Made by a program: the position numbers and the translations under genes. The notes beneath the pieces are model-generated. The model was not told the origin of the DNA and searched no databases. It saw only the letters and a program-made list of their open reading frames with translations. This document shows, piece after piece, positions 45,840 to 54,190 of a stretch of DNA of 64,000 bases. The stretch's first letter is position 1. The number at the start of each line of letters is the position of its first letter. The DNA comes from Phycisphaerae bacterium (lineage in GTDB: Bacteria > Planctomycetota > Phycisphaerae > UBA1845): contig JAJDDY010000056.1 in assembly GCA_029260075.1 (NCBI GenBank), positions 1 through 64,000 of the forward strand. Direction: 5' to 3'.

Positions 45840-47042
45840 TCAGGCAAGACATTCTGTTCCCGCAACCGCCGTCGTTCCGCTGCGACGGCAAAGCTCACGA
45901 AAGAATTCACGGCGACGCTCGTTGAGAATGTCCGCGTGATACTGTCGGGCTGTTTCCAGGTTGCGTGCCGACGCGCGCACCATGCGCTTGGCGTCCCCGA
46001 GGTACTCATCAATCTTCCTCGCCAATCCCAAGACGTCCCCCGCTTCCACCATATCATCCGCCGGAAGCAACTCCGGGATGCCGCCGACGGTTGATCCGAT
46101 ACATGGAAGACCGCGCGCCATGGCTTCAATCATCGCACGTGGCAACCCTTCTTGTCGCGACGGCAACACGAACAGATCGGCGTTGTCGAGCGCCGCACGC
46201 ACGTCCTGACTCGACGCCAACATGCCGGTGAACTCAATCCGATCGGCAACGCCCAAAGAATTGGCCAGTGATTGAAGTTCCTCAGCGCAACGACCGTCAC
46301 CGGCCACGGTCAGTTTGATGTCATTCCATTGGCACTTGGCCAGCGCCTGAATCAATACGTCTTGGCCTTTGTACAGCACTTCCAGTGTGCCGACGAAGAC
46401 GATGCGCTGGGCCTCGGAGAAGTCTGTCCGGGGCGTTTCGACGAACGATTCGGAACCAAGGTCGATGCTGGAGTAGTGCGTGGCGAACGCATCCGGTCCC
46501 GACGGATAAGATCGTTGGAGCGCTTCTCTCGTTACGTATGATGCGACGCAAGCGTCCTGACATTGGCGGCGAAGTTCTCGTCGAGCCGAGCGCCGAACGA
46601 ATGGCCGCGTCAAAGACTTGACCGCACCCGGAGCGAGCGAATCCCACGGATCACCCACGACCTCAACCCCGAAGGCCTTGCCACGCCTACGCAACTCGCG
46701 ATAGGCGAGCGTCCCGATCCAACACGGTACGCGCAGGCAGAATACGTCGTATCGATCCAAGACATCACGGAGTATTTCAACCACCTTGCGCCGAACGGAT
46801 ACGTATTGCCATGGGCCGACGAAAGACGGTAGATCGTGAAAAGAGACGCCGTCACCATCGGCGCGGATCATCGACGGGGGCACAGAGTCGACAGTCATCA
46901 CACGACAAGTCACGCCCACTTCATCAAAAACCGAACGGTATCGCGTCCAAAATGGTAGCGCGAGCGTGGGCGTCGGTGCATAGACGTGGCCATCCGGTCC
47001 ACGAACCAATCGACCGGCAAGCGTGATCAATACCTTAGCCAT
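45840..47042 (-). CDS. Glycosyltransferase, family 4
   Basis: A 400-residue GT-B enzyme. The C-terminal domain shows RIVFVGTLEVLYKGQDVLIQ, VAGDGRCAEELQSLANSLGV, LFVLPSRQEGLPRAMIEAMA (the EGLPRAMIEA E-x7-E-like motif) and GSTVGGIPELL, all hallmarks of GT4. The N-terminal domain is short of a clear acceptor signature. It is the last gene of the leftward exopolysaccharide group, 66 bases after the secreted hypothetical protein. Confidence 0.9.
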   Translation of the reverse strand: MAKVLITLAGRLVRGPDGHVYAPTPTLALPFWTRYRSVFDEVGVTCRVMTVDSVPPSMIRADGDGVSFHDLPSFVGPWQYVSVRRKVVEILRDVLDRYDVFCLRVPCWIGTLAYRELRRRGKAFGVEVVGDPWDSLAPGAVKSLTRPFVRRSARRELRRQCQDACVASYVTREALQRSYPSGPDAFATHYSSIDLGSESFVETPRTDFSEAQRIVFVGTLEVLYKGQDVLIQALAKCQWNDIKLTVAGDGRCAEELQSLANSLGVADRIEFTGMLASSQDVRAALDNADLFVLPSRQEGLPRAMIEAMARGLPCIGSTVGGIPELLPADDMVEAGDVLGLARKIDEYLGDAKRMVRASARNLETARQYHADILNERRREFFRELCRRSGTTAVAGTECLA

Positions 47043-47108
47043 GGCGATTGCAGTTCATCACGTGGCGACCTCAGTCTGCGCCGGGCCCTTGCCGGGGCGT
47101 GGCCATCG

Positions 47109-48080
47109 TTACTTCGGCCACGTTCGAATAACGTCAGGCAAAATGTCGTGACTCACCCACACCCACTGCCCCCGACACTCGGGGTAGCGCAGACGGATGG
47201 CCTTCAAATCATAGGCCACAACCTCGGCTGCAGTCAGTAATCGCTGCTTCTTCAGCACATCCTGAGAGCGCCCGAGCCCGACGTTGCTACCGAAGTAATC
47301 CACGCGGTGATCGCAGCCCGGCGCCGGGCGGACGACAGGCCGATTGCGCGACGATGACCGCGTGTAGTACGTCTTGCTGTCACATCGATAGTCCGCGAGT
47401 TTCAAGAGCGACCACGCATAGTGCGACGACCGCATCGAACTCGTGGGCGTAATGAGGGTAACTCGCCCGGCCTTCTTGGTGGCTTTCATTACGACGCCTT
47501 GAATTTTCCGGAGCTCCGCTGGCGTGTGATCATGGAATTTGAGGGTCGGCTTCTGCACACTCTTGCCGTACGGCTCGAGGTCAAGCATGGTCCACTTGGT
47601 GCCAATGGACTTGGCTTCATGCTTTACGGTGCGGATCGCCGTCGCGTAGAACTCGGAGTCGAGGTAACTCTGTTCGTTGGGAAGTTGACGCTGACTACCG
47701 GGCCACGCCACCCAAAGCCACCGACCCCATATCACACCGATACCGCGCTCGCGACAGGTCTTGATTGCCTTCACCACAAGTTCATGGTGAATAGCGTTTG
47801 GTTTTTCTTGCCACGAAGGAACGACGAGCATGATGTGCGTGAACCATCGCAGCTCGCTCAGGGCTTCGACCACCCGCGCGTCTTCAGCGGCCGTGTTGTT
47901 ACGCAGTTTGAGCAACACGTGGAGAATCTTCGCGTCATAGAGATCACCCGACACATCGGCAGACCGAGTCTCCCGCTTACCAACGAACTCCAGACCATCG
48001 CCCTTGTTCGCGCCGCAGAGCGATCCGGTCAATACGGCACATTGGAACAAACATATCGCAAGATGCTTGGGTCGAATCAT
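47109..48080 (-). CDS. Secreted protein of unknown function, possibly a glycosidase-like barrel
   Basis: A 323-residue protein with a signal peptide (HLAICLFQCAVLTGSLCGAN). Features such as ACRERGIGVIWGRWLW-like strand-helix alternation (CRERGIGVIWGRWLWVAW), WTMLDLEPYGKSV with acidic residues after a beta-strand, and VTLITPTSSMRSSHYAWSLL suggest a TIM-barrel glycoside hydrolase, but I do not recognise a family. Its ATG overlaps the sulfotransferase stop (ATGA), so it is translationally coupled to the polysaccharide genes and may process or bind the exported polymer. The function is inferred from context only. Confidence 0.65.
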   Translation of the reverse strand: MIRPKHLAICLFQCAVLTGSLCGANKGDGLEFVGKRETRSADVSGDLYDAKILHVLLKLRNNTAAEDARVVEALSELRWFTHIMLVVPSWQEKPNAIHHELVVKAIKTCRERGIGVIWGRWLWVAWPGSQRQLPNEQSYLDSEFYATAIRTVKHEAKSIGTKWTMLDLEPYGKSVQKPTLKFHDHTPAELRKIQGVVMKATKKAGRVTLITPTSSMRSSHYAWSLLKLADYRCDSKTYYTRSSSRNRPVVRPAPGCDHRVDYFGSNVGLGRSQDVLKKQRLLTAAEVVAYDLKAIRLRYPECRGQWVWVSHDILPDVIRTWPK

Positions 48081-49000
48081 CGTTGCTCCTGACCTAATGT
48101 GACCGCCTGTGGTTCAATCGTTTCCTTGCACGCCGCGTCGAGTCGGGCGAGCATGTCGTCGCAAAGGTTCTTGACACGCTCATTCGAACCGCCGTACGGG
48201 CGTTTCCGCAGTGACTTCGTGAAGACGCCGCTGACCATGTCGTGACTGAAACGCACGTCGAGAAAATCGCACATTCGTTCGAATTCCCGAACCGGCTCTG
48301 TGGCTGCATCCTCGTAGCGCGTCAACAACGTCCGCGGGTTCCGGTCCAGATTTTGCTCGAAGAACGTTCGGTTCCGCATGTACCAAAACAGCGCAGCGGC
48401 GTCATGGATGACCATCTCGTCGCCGGCAGCCTCACGCATGGTTGAGAGGCAGTCCTCCGTCACGCCCTCTCGATTCCACTGGGCGAATCCCCAATCGCCG
48501 CCCCCGTCGAACAATTCACGAATATAGGTCAGCGATTGATCACCCCAATACTCGACAGCGGAGTTGGCCACATCGCGGTAGTCGCGGTAGCACCAGATGC
48601 CTTTGCTGCCCGGGTACAGATCGTAGAGTTCCAACGCCCGATGCGAATCGCAGATGGGTTTGAAGATGGTGCAGCGTGCTGTTGCCCTTGCGGCAAGCGC
48701 AGCACACGTTTCCGTATCGATGATCCGACACTTGTCGAACGCCCGGGGGTCGTTCTCCTCCACGCAATCGACGTCCATGGATTGCCCGAGCACACGCAGG
48801 GTCATGTTGGTGCCAGATCGCTGGCATCCGAAGACGAACGCCACGCGGCGTTCGGCGGCCACGCCCTCGTTCTGGCGGAAGCGTTCCTTGCGACGAGCCA
48901 ACACGTACCTATTCCACGAGGTGCGACACTTCGTCCGCACCCGCTTCCAAAACGTGCTTGGCGTCCGCCCTATTCGAACCACGTGCGCCTTGGCCATCAT
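48077..49000 (-). CDS. Sulfotransferase family protein
   Basis: A 307-residue cytosolic enzyme. RVAFVFGCQRSGTNMTLRVL contains the 5'-phosphosulfate-binding loop of PAPS-dependent sulfotransferases, and the later GIWCYRDYRDVANSAVEYWG corresponds to the 3'-phosphate-binding segment (R-D-x-R-D-x-x-x-S). The C-terminal RYEDAATEPVREFERMCDFL is also typical. It probably sulfates a sugar residue of the polymer built by the flanking genes. The ATG at 49000 overlaps the stop of the preceding glycosyltransferase in ATGA, and its own stop overlaps the next gene in the same way. Confidence 0.88.
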   Translation of the reverse strand: MMAKAHVVRIGRTPSTFWKRVRTKCRTSWNRYVLARRKERFRQNEGVAAERRVAFVFGCQRSGTNMTLRVLGQSMDVDCVEENDPRAFDKCRIIDTETCAALAARATARCTIFKPICDSHRALELYDLYPGSKGIWCYRDYRDVANSAVEYWGDQSLTYIRELFDGGGDWGFAQWNREGVTEDCLSTMREAAGDEMVIHDAAALFWYMRNRTFFEQNLDRNPRTLLTRYEDAATEPVREFERMCDFLDVRFSHDMVSGVFTKSLRKRPYGGSNERVKNLCDDMLARLDAACKETIEPQAVTLGQEQR

Positions 49001-50247
49001 CCACACTCCGGTAACAGGCCGGGAAGATGCTGCTCAAAGGCACTCTTGAGCAACTTCAAACGCCCTTCAAAAGTCATCGCGCGAGCCCGCGCGTAACCGC
49101 CGGCGATCAACCGCTTGCGCAACGCCGCGTCATCCATCACGCGTTCGATTGCCTCCGTGAGCGCGTCGACGTCGGCGTGCGGAACGAGCAGCCCGTCCGC
49201 GTCGCGGTTCACCATGTTCGGTATGCCGCCGATTTCGGTCGCGACCACGGGCGCACCCGCCGCCCACGCTTCAATAATCATACGCGGTGTGCCTTCGTAA
49301 TGCCCGCGTGAGGGAAGCACGACAATGTCCGCCGCTCGATAGTGAGACCACAGCTTCGGACCAGCCGGTATGCCACCGAAAAAAGTCACGTGTTCTTCAA
49401 GTTGTAGTTCCGCCGCAAGCTTCTTCAACTCCGGAAGATACTCGCCTTCGCCCGCGACGTTCAATCTAACCGAGCGTCCGCCGTCGCGCATCCTCCGCAC
49501 AGCATGGATCAAGTCGTCAATGCCTTTGGACTCGATCATTCGGGTGGCTACGAACAGCGTAACGTCGCCGCCCACACACGTGTCGTCGCGAACGAAGATG
49601 TCGTCCTCACCAATCAGTGAATGATAGGACACGACTTTCGGTGCGTCGCTCGGCGGAAACGTCTCGTGAAGATGGGCGTTGACCGCGATGAGCAGCTTGG
49701 CGTTCGCTGCGAACCGTCGCTCGACGCCGCGATAGTACATAGCCGCCAAGCGCGATCGCCATGGTTTGCGTACGACGACACCCGAAGGAGCGCTCATCGA
49801 TCCGCCCATCTCCAGATAGAAAGGCGTCCGAGTTGCTATGGCTGCGACGCCGGCGAGAAAGGCGACTGAACTGACGTGCTCCAACAGAACGAATGACGCT
49901 TGAGCGACGAGACGACGGACTACGGATCGCGCTCGCCAATACGTCAACGACCGACCGATCATACCCCGGGCGTCGAAACCGCGAAGTAGCAACGGCTGTA
50001 ACGAAGGGTCGAGCGGCACGGTCACTTGACTGTCGCGCGTGCGGTCCTCCGTGAGTACGACCGTTGTGCCCGGTACGAGCACGCCGTGGGCGCGCAGGGT
50101 CGAATTCCAGTAGGCAGCCACGTGCATCTGACCATCGCGCCAGAACCCAGTCGTTTGCGTAAAGATGAGTTGGTGAAAGGGACCGGTGGCTTCGTCGGCA
50201 TACGGAGGAGCGGCGCAGGTTTGAGTGCCACGATTCGGCATTGACAT
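48997..50247 (-). CDS. Glycosyltransferase, family 4
   Basis: A 416-residue GT-B enzyme. Motifs include FVATRMIESKGIDDLIHAVR, LNVAGEGEYLPELKKLAAEL, VVLPSRGHYEGTPRMIIEAW (E-x7-E region) and GAPVVATEIGGIPNMVNRDA, DGLLVPHADVDALTEAIERV. The first 30 residues are not conserved; the ATG at 50247 was chosen as an internal start because upstream in-frame starts lie inside the flippase coding region. It is translationally linked to the following sulfotransferase gene. Confidence 0.88.
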   Translation of the reverse strand: MSMPNRGTQTCAAPPYADEATGPFHQLIFTQTTGFWRDGQMHVAAYWNSTLRAHGVLVPGTTVVLTEDRTRDSQVTVPLDPSLQPLLLRGFDARGMIGRSLTYWRARSVVRRLVAQASFVLLEHVSSVAFLAGVAAIATRTPFYLEMGGSMSAPSGVVVRKPWRSRLAAMYYRGVERRFAANAKLLIAVNAHLHETFPPSDAPKVVSYHSLIGEDDIFVRDDTCVGGDVTLFVATRMIESKGIDDLIHAVRRMRDGGRSVRLNVAGEGEYLPELKKLAAELQLEEHVTFFGGIPAGPKLWSHYRAADIVVLPSRGHYEGTPRMIIEAWAAGAPVVATEIGGIPNMVNRDADGLLVPHADVDALTEAIERVMDDAALRKRLIAGGYARARAMTFEGRLKLLKSAFEQHLPGLLPECG

Positions 50248-50272
50248 TACCGCGTCCAACGTATCGCCTCTG

Positions 50273-51841
50273 CTACTTGCCAAGTATCCGGTTTTGTGCG
50301 CGACGGCAAGTTTGGATCATCCCGGTTCGATCATCCGACTTCAACACGAAAAACCAGCCGGTCGCCAACAATATCGTACCGCATACCGCCAGTCGAAACG
50401 CCAAGGGCATCCACGCGTCGACCGACACGCGCTCATTCCAAAGCAGGCCGATAATCGCCGCCGGGAGCACGGCCAAGAGTGGCCCCACAACCCCTTCCCA
50501 CACAAAGCAACCTATCGGCTGCTGTGTTTGTCGACAGCAGTACCACGGGATAATGACACCCCATATCGGAACCATCGGCAACGCGATGCCCCACGCCACC
50601 CGCACGATAGTGGCGTCATGGGCGGACGCGAGCACGATCACAAGCACCACCGACACCACGGCACCGGCAAGTGCGACGGCAGCCGGAACACGGTGCAGCC
50701 CCATGCCGTTGACGACATTATAGGCCGGCAACATCAACCAGAATAACGCGTACCCACACGTCAGCAATCGACACGTTTGAACCAGGGACGCCAGCGCCAA
50801 CTCGCCCGCCACGCCGGTGTAGTTCGCCCCGACCCAAAGCTTAAAGAGCACGTCCGCATACAACGCCAAGATGGCCACGCCGGCGAATGTGAAGAACGAC
50901 GTATACCGCGTCGATCGAAGGAGCAAGTGTCGGAGCATGCGGTCGTTGTTTTCTCCGTCGTATCGGCTGGCCACGACGCGACCACTAATGCCGAACGCGA
51001 CCACGAAGGAATGTATGGCCAATAGGAACGTGCCGGCGACGTTGAGGTCAGCCGCTTTTTCAGGGCTGATCAGCGCCCCGACCACGATCTGCGCCATCTG
51101 CAGGCCGACGTGAACGGACATCATGTAGACGACGCTGTTCAAACCGAATTCGAGGATCGGGCGGAGCTTCGTTCGATCCACCTGCCACGGTCGGAACTGC
51201 ACATGCTCGCACAGACGTAGCGCCGCCACCGTGCGAACGAGCGCGCCAACGAGATACGTCCCGCCACTCGCCACCGCGAGCAGAATGAGCCCGTCGCCCA
51301 CGCCGCACGCACGCAGTAGCCACAGAATCAGAATCATTCGAACGATGCTGGCCAGCATGTTCGTACCGGCGATGACGTCGTACCGCTGCAAACCAGCGAG
51401 CACGGCGGAGTACGCATTCTGCGAAAGACCGCACGCGAGCGTTAGCCCGGTGATGAGCACCATGAGGCGAACCTGCGTGTGGTACTCTTGGGGTATGTCA
51501 AACCACGTGGGAAATGAGTTGCATAAAACCACCGTGAGGACGGCAATGACCATGCCGGCTACGCTGTAATATCCGGCTGCGGTGTTGACGTAACTGTTGA
51601 GCTCGCCCGACTCCTGCTTGGCCGTCCCGCCCGCAACATACCTCGCTACGGCTGACCGTAGACCCATGTCGAGCAGACGCGTGTAGGCGAAGATTTGTCC
51701 GGCGATGACCCAGATGCCGTATTGGTTTCGACCGATCGCGCCGATGGCGAAGGGCACAATGACGAACTGCGTGGCCATGGCGGTCACGCGAGCGGAGACG
51801 TTCAACAGGGCGTTGAGGATCAGCCTGGTTCGTTGGCGCAC
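50273..51841 (-). CDS. Polysaccharide flippase (Wzx/MATE-like, PST family)
   Basis: A 522-residue integral membrane protein with about 12-14 hydrophobic segments, probably flipping lipid-linked glycan units across the inner membrane. The N-terminal LNALLNVSARVTAMATQFVI and PFAIGAIGRNQYGIWVIAGQ are typical Wzx starts. The GTG at 51841 is preferred because GAGG lies six bases upstream; a longer frame reaching an ATG at 52006 runs into repeat A11 and shows no family similarity. It leads a coupled set: flippase, glycosyltransferase, sulfotransferase, secreted protein, glycosyltransferase. Confidence 0.87.
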   Translation of the reverse strand: MRQRTRLILNALLNVSARVTAMATQFVIVPFAIGAIGRNQYGIWVIAGQIFAYTRLLDMGLRSAVARYVAGGTAKQESGELNSYVNTAAGYYSVAGMVIAVLTVVLCNSFPTWFDIPQEYHTQVRLMVLITGLTLACGLSQNAYSAVLAGLQRYDVIAGTNMLASIVRMILILWLLRACGVGDGLILLAVASGGTYLVGALVRTVAALRLCEHVQFRPWQVDRTKLRPILEFGLNSVVYMMSVHVGLQMAQIVVGALISPEKAADLNVAGTFLLAIHSFVVAFGISGRVVASRYDGENNDRMLRHLLLRSTRYTSFFTFAGVAILALYADVLFKLWVGANYTGVAGELALASLVQTCRLLTCGYALFWLMLPAYNVVNGMGLHRVPAAVALAGAVVSVVLVIVLASAHDATIVRVAWGIALPMVPIWGVIIPWYCCRQTQQPIGCFVWEGVVGPLLAVLPAAIIGLLWNERVSVDAWMPLAFRLAVCGTILLATGWFFVLKSDDRTGMIQTCRRAQNRILGK

Positions 51842-51990
51842 GTACTTCCTCGAACAAGAAGCGAAAACGTAGTAGACCAGACCGTCTGGTTCGAACGGAA
51901 CAAGATCATCAACCGGCTCGACACATTCACGAACAGCCTTTGTGTACGGTTGTCGATCAACGGGTGTTCTCTTCTCGACCCACCGCGCTA

Positions 51991-52139
51991 GCGCTTTGTC
52001 ACACATCGACTGACGAGTTTACCGAGCCGCGCCCGTGAGGAAGCGGATGTTTGCAATCCGGTCGTGACAGATTCACAACGCTCCCTTACGGTCGCGGCTC
52101 GGTTCGGGCGAACGCGTCACTTGAGTCGTGACAAAGCGC
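51991..52139 (+). repeat. Family A element, complete copy A11
   Basis: The best-defined copy: about 149 bp bounded by the perfect terminal inverted repeat GCGCTTTGTCAC ... GTGACAAAGCGC. Internal arms are GAGCCGCGCCCGTGAGGAAG and CTCCCTTACGGTCGCGGCTC, and CTAG precedes the left end. Confidence 0.88.
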
Positions 52140-52167
52140 CAGAACTCTGTCATCGATCCACCGACAG

Positions 52168-52254
52168 GTTGGGTGGGCCATGGCTTTAGCCGTGAGGGAA
52201 TCGAATCCAGCGTTGATTCGACTCCTCCACCTCTAACGAGATGAGCCACCCTCC
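52168..52254 (+). repeat. Family B element, copy B3
   Basis: Outer arms GGGTGGGCCATGG and GATGAGCCACCC, inner palindrome GAATCGAATCC facing GATTCGACTCC. It lies between A11 and A12. Confidence 0.8.
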
Positions 52255-52360
52255 CGTGAGGAAGCGGATGTTTGCAATCCGGTCGTGACAGATTCACAAC
52301 GCTCCCTTACGGTCGCGGCTCGGTTCGGGCGAACCCGTCACTTGAGTCGTGACAAAGCGC
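52253..52360 (+). repeat. Family A element, 5'-truncated copy A12
   Basis: Starts inside the left arm (CCCGTGAGGAAGCGGATGTT) and is otherwise almost identical to A11 to the end (GTGACAAAGCGCCAGA), with a single obvious difference in about 108 bases. It indicates a recent local duplication. Confidence 0.85.
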
Positions 52361-52415
52361 CAGAGCTCGCTGAGTCCTACGCGCTAGGTACGCCGTCTTG
52401 ATCGTGTGCGGCCAA

Positions 52416-53741
52416 TCACGATGTTGGGTTTCGGGTCAACAGTTGCTGACCCCGCAGCAGACCATAGTTGCGTTCTACCAGCACGGCGTAGAAGAAAAAT
52501 ATAAACCGCGTGTTGAACGATACGAGAAGATCCAACGTGAAGCTCGCGACGAAAAAGATCGCAATGCTCCAGACTACAGCCGACCCTAGCGTGCTGAAGG
52601 GCTCCAACTTAGACCGCACAGCCGCGTTGCCCCGCCAGACCAAGACGCCAAAGAAGCCAACAAACCAGCAAAGTCCGGCGATACCATGAATAAACAAGGC
52701 GCTGATGTAACTACTGTGGGCGTGAAACCCGATGAGAGAAATCGGCACGATTTGCCCTTGCCCGAGAACGATCGACTGCGCGGTGGCGGTCTTGACGTAC
52801 AACATCCACGTATCGACGCGCGACTGCGCACTCGCCCCCAAGCGAACACTGCCGACCGTATCAATCGCTTGAGCAAAGCGCGAGAAGAAATCCTGCAAGA
52901 ACGACGGACGAAACGCGACCGCGAAGATCGCCGCCAAAATGATCATCGCAGGGAACGCACGGGAACGACCGGAGATCGTCATACTAACGAGCACAATGCC
53001 AAGAGCCAACGCCCCGGTTCGAGACTCGGTGTACACAAGTCCAGCCAGCATGATGGCGACACCTGCGATCAAGGCGACCTTGGCGGTGGATGAGACCGCG
53101 ATCTTAAACAACCGCGTCGCGAACACCGTCGCCATGCCCAAGATCACGCCGGCTGTGTTCGGATTCATCAACGAACCAACCGCCCGCGGCGCGGTACCGT
53201 ACCAACTCTGGTACTTCTCTATTTTCTCGTTCGTAAAGATGATCATCTGTTCCGGGAAGGATTGATGCAAGAGGATCGTCACGCTCGCCGCCACCAGGGT
53301 GAGGACGAACGCCCACGCGACGCGCTTAAGGTCGCGCTCGTCGTCGATGCAGTTGGCCATCGCGTAGGTGAACAGGAAGAAGATGAAACCCTTGAGGATT
53401 GGCTTGACGACTTCGTTCGGAAGCAACTCCGGCATCATCGCCCATCCGCTCAGGTTGGATACGCCCCAAATCACAAAGTAGGCGAAGGCACCAAGAACGC
53501 TGACGCCGAGGCGTATGCCGACGCCGGCGAACAGGTTGCGGCGGATCACAACGGCCACGAAGAAGCAGCAAATGAAGGCGTCGTCGACACCGATGTTCCA
53601 GGGGATCAGGTCGAGACGCGACATGTAGAGATGTGGGTAGAGGTATATGATCGGCCAGACCAGCACGGCGCCGAGCTTCGGATTCGCCACCACCGCGATA
53701 AGCGTTACGATCGCAGCAACGAAGAGCACGAAACCAATCAT
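52416..53741 (-). CDS. O-antigen ligase/polymerase-like membrane protein (Wzy/WaaL superfamily)
   Basis: A 441-residue integral membrane protein with about 10-12 hydrophobic segments. The GSLMNPNTAGVILGMATVFA and LVYTESRTGALALGIVLVSM segments match the O-antigen ligase/Wzy superfamily, and a large loop with SRVDTWMLYVKTATAQSIVL precedes HAHSSYISALFIHG, like the functional periplasmic loop and its His. It would polymerise or ligate exported repeat units. GGAAG lies nine bases before the ATG. It lies upstream of the flippase on the same strand, with the A11-B3-A12 repeat cluster between them. Confidence 0.87.
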   Translation of the reverse strand: MIGFVLFVAAIVTLIAVVANPKLGAVLVWPIIYLYPHLYMSRLDLIPWNIGVDDAFICCFFVAVVIRRNLFAGVGIRLGVSVLGAFAYFVIWGVSNLSGWAMMPELLPNEVVKPILKGFIFFLFTYAMANCIDDERDLKRVAWAFVLTLVAASVTILLHQSFPEQMIIFTNEKIEKYQSWYGTAPRAVGSLMNPNTAGVILGMATVFATRLFKIAVSSTAKVALIAGVAIMLAGLVYTESRTGALALGIVLVSMTISGRSRAFPAMIILAAIFAVAFRPSFLQDFFSRFAQAIDTVGSVRLGASAQSRVDTWMLYVKTATAQSIVLGQGQIVPISLIGFHAHSSYISALFIHGIAGLCWFVGFFGVLVWRGNAAVRSKLEPFSTLGSAVVWSIAIFFVASFTLDLLVSFNTRFIFFFYAVLVERNYGLLRGQQLLTRNPTS

Positions 53742-53979
53742 ACAACAGCTTCCAGTTCGGACAGAACATCCCTATCCGCTGGCGAACCAGCGGACAACCG
53801 GTCCAACGAACCCCGCCAGCCGGCAGGCCCGTATATTATCGGCCATCGCCCGGCGTCCCTTCACGACCTCAGCTTTGCATCGCCGGTGGGCCCGAATTCA
53901 GTACGATCAGCCGCGAACACCCCGATAGATTGATAGCGATCGCGCGATTCGGTCCGCCGCCACGAAACCAAGAGCATGC

Positions 53980-54023
53980 GTGGCCCATGGCTCCAGCCGT
54001 GGGGGAGTCGAATCGACAAGGCG
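53980..54023 (+). repeat. Family B element, partial copy B4
   Basis: GTGGCCCATGGCTCCAGCCG followed by TGGGGGAGTCGAATCGACAA; only the left half is present. It lies just before the full copy B5. Confidence 0.65.
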
Positions 54024-54046
54024 GCCCTTCGTTCCAGGCCAGAGGA

Positions 54047-54132
54047 CTGGGTGGCCCATGGCTTGTCGCGTGGGGGACTCGAATCCAGCGTCGATTCGAC
54101 TCCCCACCTCCAAAGAGATTGGCCACCCGACG
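54047..54132 (+). repeat. Family B element, copy B5
   Basis: Outer arms GGGTGGCCCATGG and GATTGGCCACCC, inner arms GTGGGGGACTCGAATC and GATTCGACTCCCCAC. It lies in the region between the divergent polymerase and glycosyltransferase genes. Confidence 0.8.
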
Positions 54133-54190
54133 CCCGACGCGCACGTTGTAACGGACACGAATTGGCGCTAGGCTGTTCCGACAGGCTGCT

